Notes under the pieces: generated by a model
What the model was told of the DNA's origin: nothing
Seen by the model: only the letters and a program-made list of their open reading frames with translations
Databases searched by the model: none
Translations under genes and position numbers: made by a program
Source: a virus
Strand: one strand, 5' to 3'
DNA length: 22,271 nt
Virus record (IMG/VR): IMGVR_UViG_3300010430_000496
Location: 1 to 22,271 of that record
In this document: positions 19,869 through 22,271 of the stretch, piece by piece
How the letters are laid out: every line of letters begins with the position of its first letter
Numbering within the stretch: the first letter of the stretch is position 1

Positions 19869-20071
19869 TCGATTCCTTTTTTAGCTAGTAGCAATTTAAT
19901 TTCGTTCACCCCTTCCACCAATACTTCCAGCGTTTGTTGCGCCTTTGTTTCGGTCTTCTCCAACGCATAAAGCCGGGCTTTAATCTTGGTAACATCGTTG
20001 GTCATCTTAACCCATGTAGCAAGGATACCCCCACCCGACCCCAAGACCATTCCTATAAATTCGTAGTTCAT
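19865..20071 (-). CDS. Membrane/coiled-coil lysis-region protein (68 aa)
   Basis: The N-terminal segment (EFIGMVLGSGGGILATWVKM, residues about 4-23) is a likely single membrane helix; the rest (DVTKIKARLYALEKTETKAQQTLEVLVEGVNEIKLLL) is a coiled coil. The layout resembles XhlA-type or spanin-like accessory proteins found beside phage amidases. It starts at an ATGA overlap with the small gene before it and ends in an ATGA overlap with the next. A holin partner or lysis regulator is inferred from membrane segment and place. Confidence 0.55.
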   Translation of the reverse strand: MNYEFIGMVLGSGGGILATWVKMTNDVTKIKARLYALEKTETKAQQTLEVLVEGVNEIKLLLAKKGIE

Positions 20072-20247
20072 GGCATTAATGATTGTATAGCTTCTATATC
20101 CTCCTGCGTTAGCTGACCGTTTTCGTCATGGCTGAGTTGCATCCCAACCATTACCGCGTCACAGTATATTCCAAGGACATGATTTATAAATAATTCAGAA
20201 CCCGTAATTACCACCACCGCGTCAATTTGTTCTTGCGTGTATCCCAT
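20068..20247 (-). CDS. Small protein downstream of fibre genes (59 aa)
   Basis: The ATG at 20247 (MGYTQEQIDAVVVITGSELF) overlaps the previous stop as TAATG; a GTG at 20283 is also open but lies inside that gene. It is acidic and mostly helical, with a C-terminal SHDENGQLTQEDIEAIQ that could be a second short helix. Position just after the fibre gene would fit a fibre-assembly helper, but no family is recognised. Confidence 0.5.
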   Translation of the reverse strand: MGYTQEQIDAVVVITGSELFINHVLGIYCDAVMVGMQLSHDENGQLTQEDIEAIQSLMP

Positions 20248-21056
20248 TACATTAAGGATTGATATGTATTTGTCTGGTCGCACAGGACTGCCGTATTCAA
20301 ATAGACTTGTTCACCTGTAAATGCTCCCGTATTGGATGCCATCATTGTAAAATATGCTAAACTCTGACCTGAATAAAACATTATCCTACCCGATAGCATT
20401 GTGGTCTGTGCGCCCATGTCAATTGTAAGGTGATTCAATGCCGCACTACTAACGCTTAACGACCACCACCAACTAGAGATGCCAATATCGAAAGCCTTGT
20501 AAGGTGAATACGAGCCAAATTGATAACCCGATGCGACGAAAGGCGTAGGTAAAGAGTCCGTGGTCATGACGCTAGGGTACGCTGTCCCTCCCAAACTTGC
20601 CCCCGTATAGTACCTCCAATCCCTGACACCCATATGTAAACTACTTGCAGCCCCGTTAATGTCCACACCTTGAATCCTAAAATACCTAAAGCTAGTCGCA
20701 AGTTTTTCGTAGGTATCTGTCGCCTCGGCTGATTCAATAAAGTTCCCAAACTCTTGCGCTCTTAGCTTCACGGTTCGCGTACCCGATAACGCGGAAGTAT
20801 CTGCCCACCCGATGGTTGCTCCGTCTTTTGTCGTTAGCGAATTCGCCACGATAAGAGTTGCCCCTACATATACTTCACATTCAAAGGTTACGTTCGTGTA
20901 TGAAGCGAAATTACCAACTACCAAAGAACCAAGTCCATAGGTATCTGCTAACGCGGTAATCGTCGGCGTTGTTGTTGCCGTTCCTCCCCCTGATGTAGTA
21001 AAAAAGCCATCTACTCCGTCAATGTTTGCCGTACTTTGTCCGCTTATACTAGCCAT
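20247..21056 (-). CDS. Host-recognition protein with F5/8 type C-like domain (269 aa)
   Basis: The first part (to about residue 120) is Thr/Gly-rich beta sequence like a tail-fibre repeat (TTSGGGTATTTPTITALADTYG). From about 120 it reads FRYFRIQGVDINGAASSLHMGVRDWRYY..., PYKAFDIGISSWWWS, LTIDMGAQTTMLSGRIMFYSG, MMASNTGAFTGEQVYL. The order Y/A-F-D, W-W, L-x-I-D-x-G, R-I-x-x-[FY] and the S/A-x-T-G-x-[FW] turn is that of a discoidin (F5/8 type C) galactose-binding-like domain. It probably binds surface glycans on the host. It follows the partial fibre gene by four bases. The domain call is by pattern only. Confidence 0.65.
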   Translation of the reverse strand: MASISGQSTANIDGVDGFFTTSGGGTATTTPTITALADTYGLGSLVVGNFASYTNVTFECEVYVGATLIVANSLTTKDGATIGWADTSALSGTRTVKLRAQEFGNFIESAEATDTYEKLATSFRYFRIQGVDINGAASSLHMGVRDWRYYTGASLGGTAYPSVMTTDSLPTPFVASGYQFGSYSPYKAFDIGISSWWWSLSVSSAALNHLTIDMGAQTTMLSGRIMFYSGQSLAYFTMMASNTGAFTGEQVYLNTAVLCDQTNTYQSLM

Positions 21057-21060
21057 CTTT

Positions 21061-22271
21061 TTAACTTATTTCGATCCATTCTTGAGATGGGTTAAAGAAC
21101 ATTTTGTAAGAAGCTACCTTATAGCCCATTACACGATTTACATTACCTGTACTACTTACAGCCGTTGTTGTCATGCGCCCTGTTGCTGTGCTTAAATAAA
21201 CCACATCACCAATGCTACCTCCTAAAGCCGTGGCAACACACACAATACCCCGTATGCACATTCCGTCAGCACTTGAAGTTCCCGTAGCCACACCCATCAT
21301 TCCCGATGCTGCTGCAACCGAAGTTGCTACTGCACTTGTCCATGCACTTGCACCTAAATAATAAACGTATCCTGCTGTTAATCCTGTCGTTGTTGTAATC
21401 GTTACTACTTCTGCATTTAGACCTAAGTCACCTGCGCTACTCGCTGCACCAATAGATGTTTCAAGTTTGCTTACAGCAACCGAAGACCCGTTACCGCTAA
21501 TCTGTCCTGTTACTGTAATATCTCCCGTCACACCTAGAGTACCTACTACGTCTACATAGCCCGTACCCGTGTTAGAATCACCGACCGTGAGGTAGGCGAC
21601 ATCTTCTACGTGCAGGCTTACGGTGTTCGCGGTGTTGTCAAACTTTATGTACTCTTCATCTGTTCCATTTCCGACTTTGTCATTCCCTACGTTCACAAGA
21701 CCGTTGCCGCTATTTAAGGTCAGCGAACCGTTAGATATAGTGACATGAGTTGGTGAGCCATCAAAATCCGAAAGCTTTAGGGTTGATGATTGAATCTTTA
21801 AATCACCTGTTCCAGCGTCTGTAATGAAGCTGTCGCTACCGCTGTGATAGATTTGCAAATCACCCCCTGCTCCAAATGTCGCTTTGTCATTGTCACGATA
21901 GTTGATGTCGTGACCATTTGTATCTAGGCTACCGCCTAACTGAGGGGTCGTGTCATCAACGACTGCGGCAATACCTCCACCACCTGAGCCGTTTGCGGCT
22001 GATGTTATTCTTCCTTGTGCATCAACAGTAATATCTGCTGCTGTATAAACACCTGCTGTTACCGCTGTGTTGTCTAAGCTAACTACAACGTTTCCCGTAG
22101 TTGGACTTGCTGTTAATCCTGTGCCACCCGTAACATCATCAACAGGTACACTTGGAAGGTCAGTAGTCAAGGCAAGCGTTCCACCCGTAGCAGGAAGACC
22201 AACTGTAATGTTTGCGGCTGCTGAAGGGTTTTGTCTTAGCCATGTTTCATACCCTCCTGCGTTCTCTAACC
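21061..22271 (-). CDS. Tail fibre protein, 5' end cut by window edge
   Basis: The frame is open to the right edge. Before the first TTG-like codon it already reads LENAGGYETWLRQNPSAAANITVGLPATGGTLA, so the real N-terminus lies outside the window. The visible part has repeats typical of marine-type phage fibres: VTGGTGLTASPTTGNVVVSL, YTAADITVDAQGRITSAANG, GGDLQIYHSGSDSFITDAGTG. A C-terminal stretch (GDVVYLSTATGRMTTTAVSS, VNRVMGYKVAS, WIEIS) recurs at the ends of such fibres, probably packing on a trimer tip. No intramolecular chaperone motif is seen. Together with the next gene it probably forms the host-binding apparatus. Confidence 0.75.
   Translation of the reverse strand, partial: LENAGGYETWLRQNPSAAANITVGLPATGGTLALTTDLPSVPVDDVTGGTGLTASPTTGNVVVSLDNTAVTAGVYTAADITVDAQGRITSAANGSGGGGIAAVVDDTTPQLGGSLDTNGHDINYRDNDKATFGAGGDLQIYHSGSDSFITDAGTGDLKIQSSTLKLSDFDGSPTHVTISNGSLTLNSGNGLVNVGNDKVGNGTDEEYIKFDNTANTVSLHVEDVAYLTVGDSNTGTGYVDVVGTLGVTGDITVTGQISGNGSSVAVSKLETSIGAASSAGDLGLNAEVVTITTTTGLTAGYVYYLGASAWTSAVATSVAAASGMMGVATGTSSADGMCIRGIVCVATALGGSIGDVVYLSTATGRMTTTAVSSTGNVNRVMGYKVASYKMFFNPSQEWIEIS

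Overview
The window looks like part of a tailed-phage (siphovirus-like) genome or prophage infecting a bacterium of the Bacteroidota, probably a flavobacterium. It is AT-leaning, and every convincing gene lies on the minus strand, so the genes read from high to low coordinates. Start codons rarely have a Shine-Dalgarno sequence. Many genes join by ATGA, TAATG or TGATG stop/start overlaps. The two best promoter candidates match the Bacteroidota -7 element TAnnTTTG. The tail and replication proteins also resemble families typical of Bacteroidota phages. No integrase, portal or major capsid gene is present, and genes run off both ends.

In transcription order: (1) 22271-20068 holds host-recognition genes: a partial tail fibre, a protein with an F5/8 type C-like half, and a small partner. 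(2) 20071-18901 is a lysis cassette: a membrane/coiled-coil protein, an undescribed protein with a possible Cys-His-Asp triad, a T7-type zinc amidase and a 53-residue holin-like protein. (3) 18900-18700 is the main control region: an inverted repeat, a full promoter candidate, a short stretch that could be a small RNA, an intrinsic terminator, and a second -7 box abutting the next gene. (4) 18697-15226 is the early/replication block: small unknown proteins, a second terminator with a structured leader, a possible ssDNA-binding protein, a small HTH protein, a winged-helix replication initiator and a partner protein. (5) 15229-12135 holds a C5 cytosine methyltransferase with a long second reading frame inside it, a NinG-like nuclease, a sigma-like protein, an HTH_39-like protein and several small proteins. 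(6) 12145-10714 encodes the terminase subunits. (7) 10717-2326 is the tail module: a tail chaperone-like gene with a -1 frameshift extension at a T9 run, connector-like proteins, two large structural proteins and a tape measure. (8) 2294-1188 encodes an XkdF-type prohead protease. (9) 1146-1 encodes an ArdA-like antirestriction protein and two further small acidic proteins.

The most interesting points are the overprinted frame in the methyltransferase gene, the frameshifted chaperone, the promoter/terminator-bounded element at 18753-18860, the undescribed lysis-cassette protein, and a duplicated gene-junction sequence in the antirestriction block. The phage seems to carry two defences against restriction: methylation of its own DNA and an ArdA-type DNA mimic. 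All family calls come from reading the translations and from memory of the families; no search was run.
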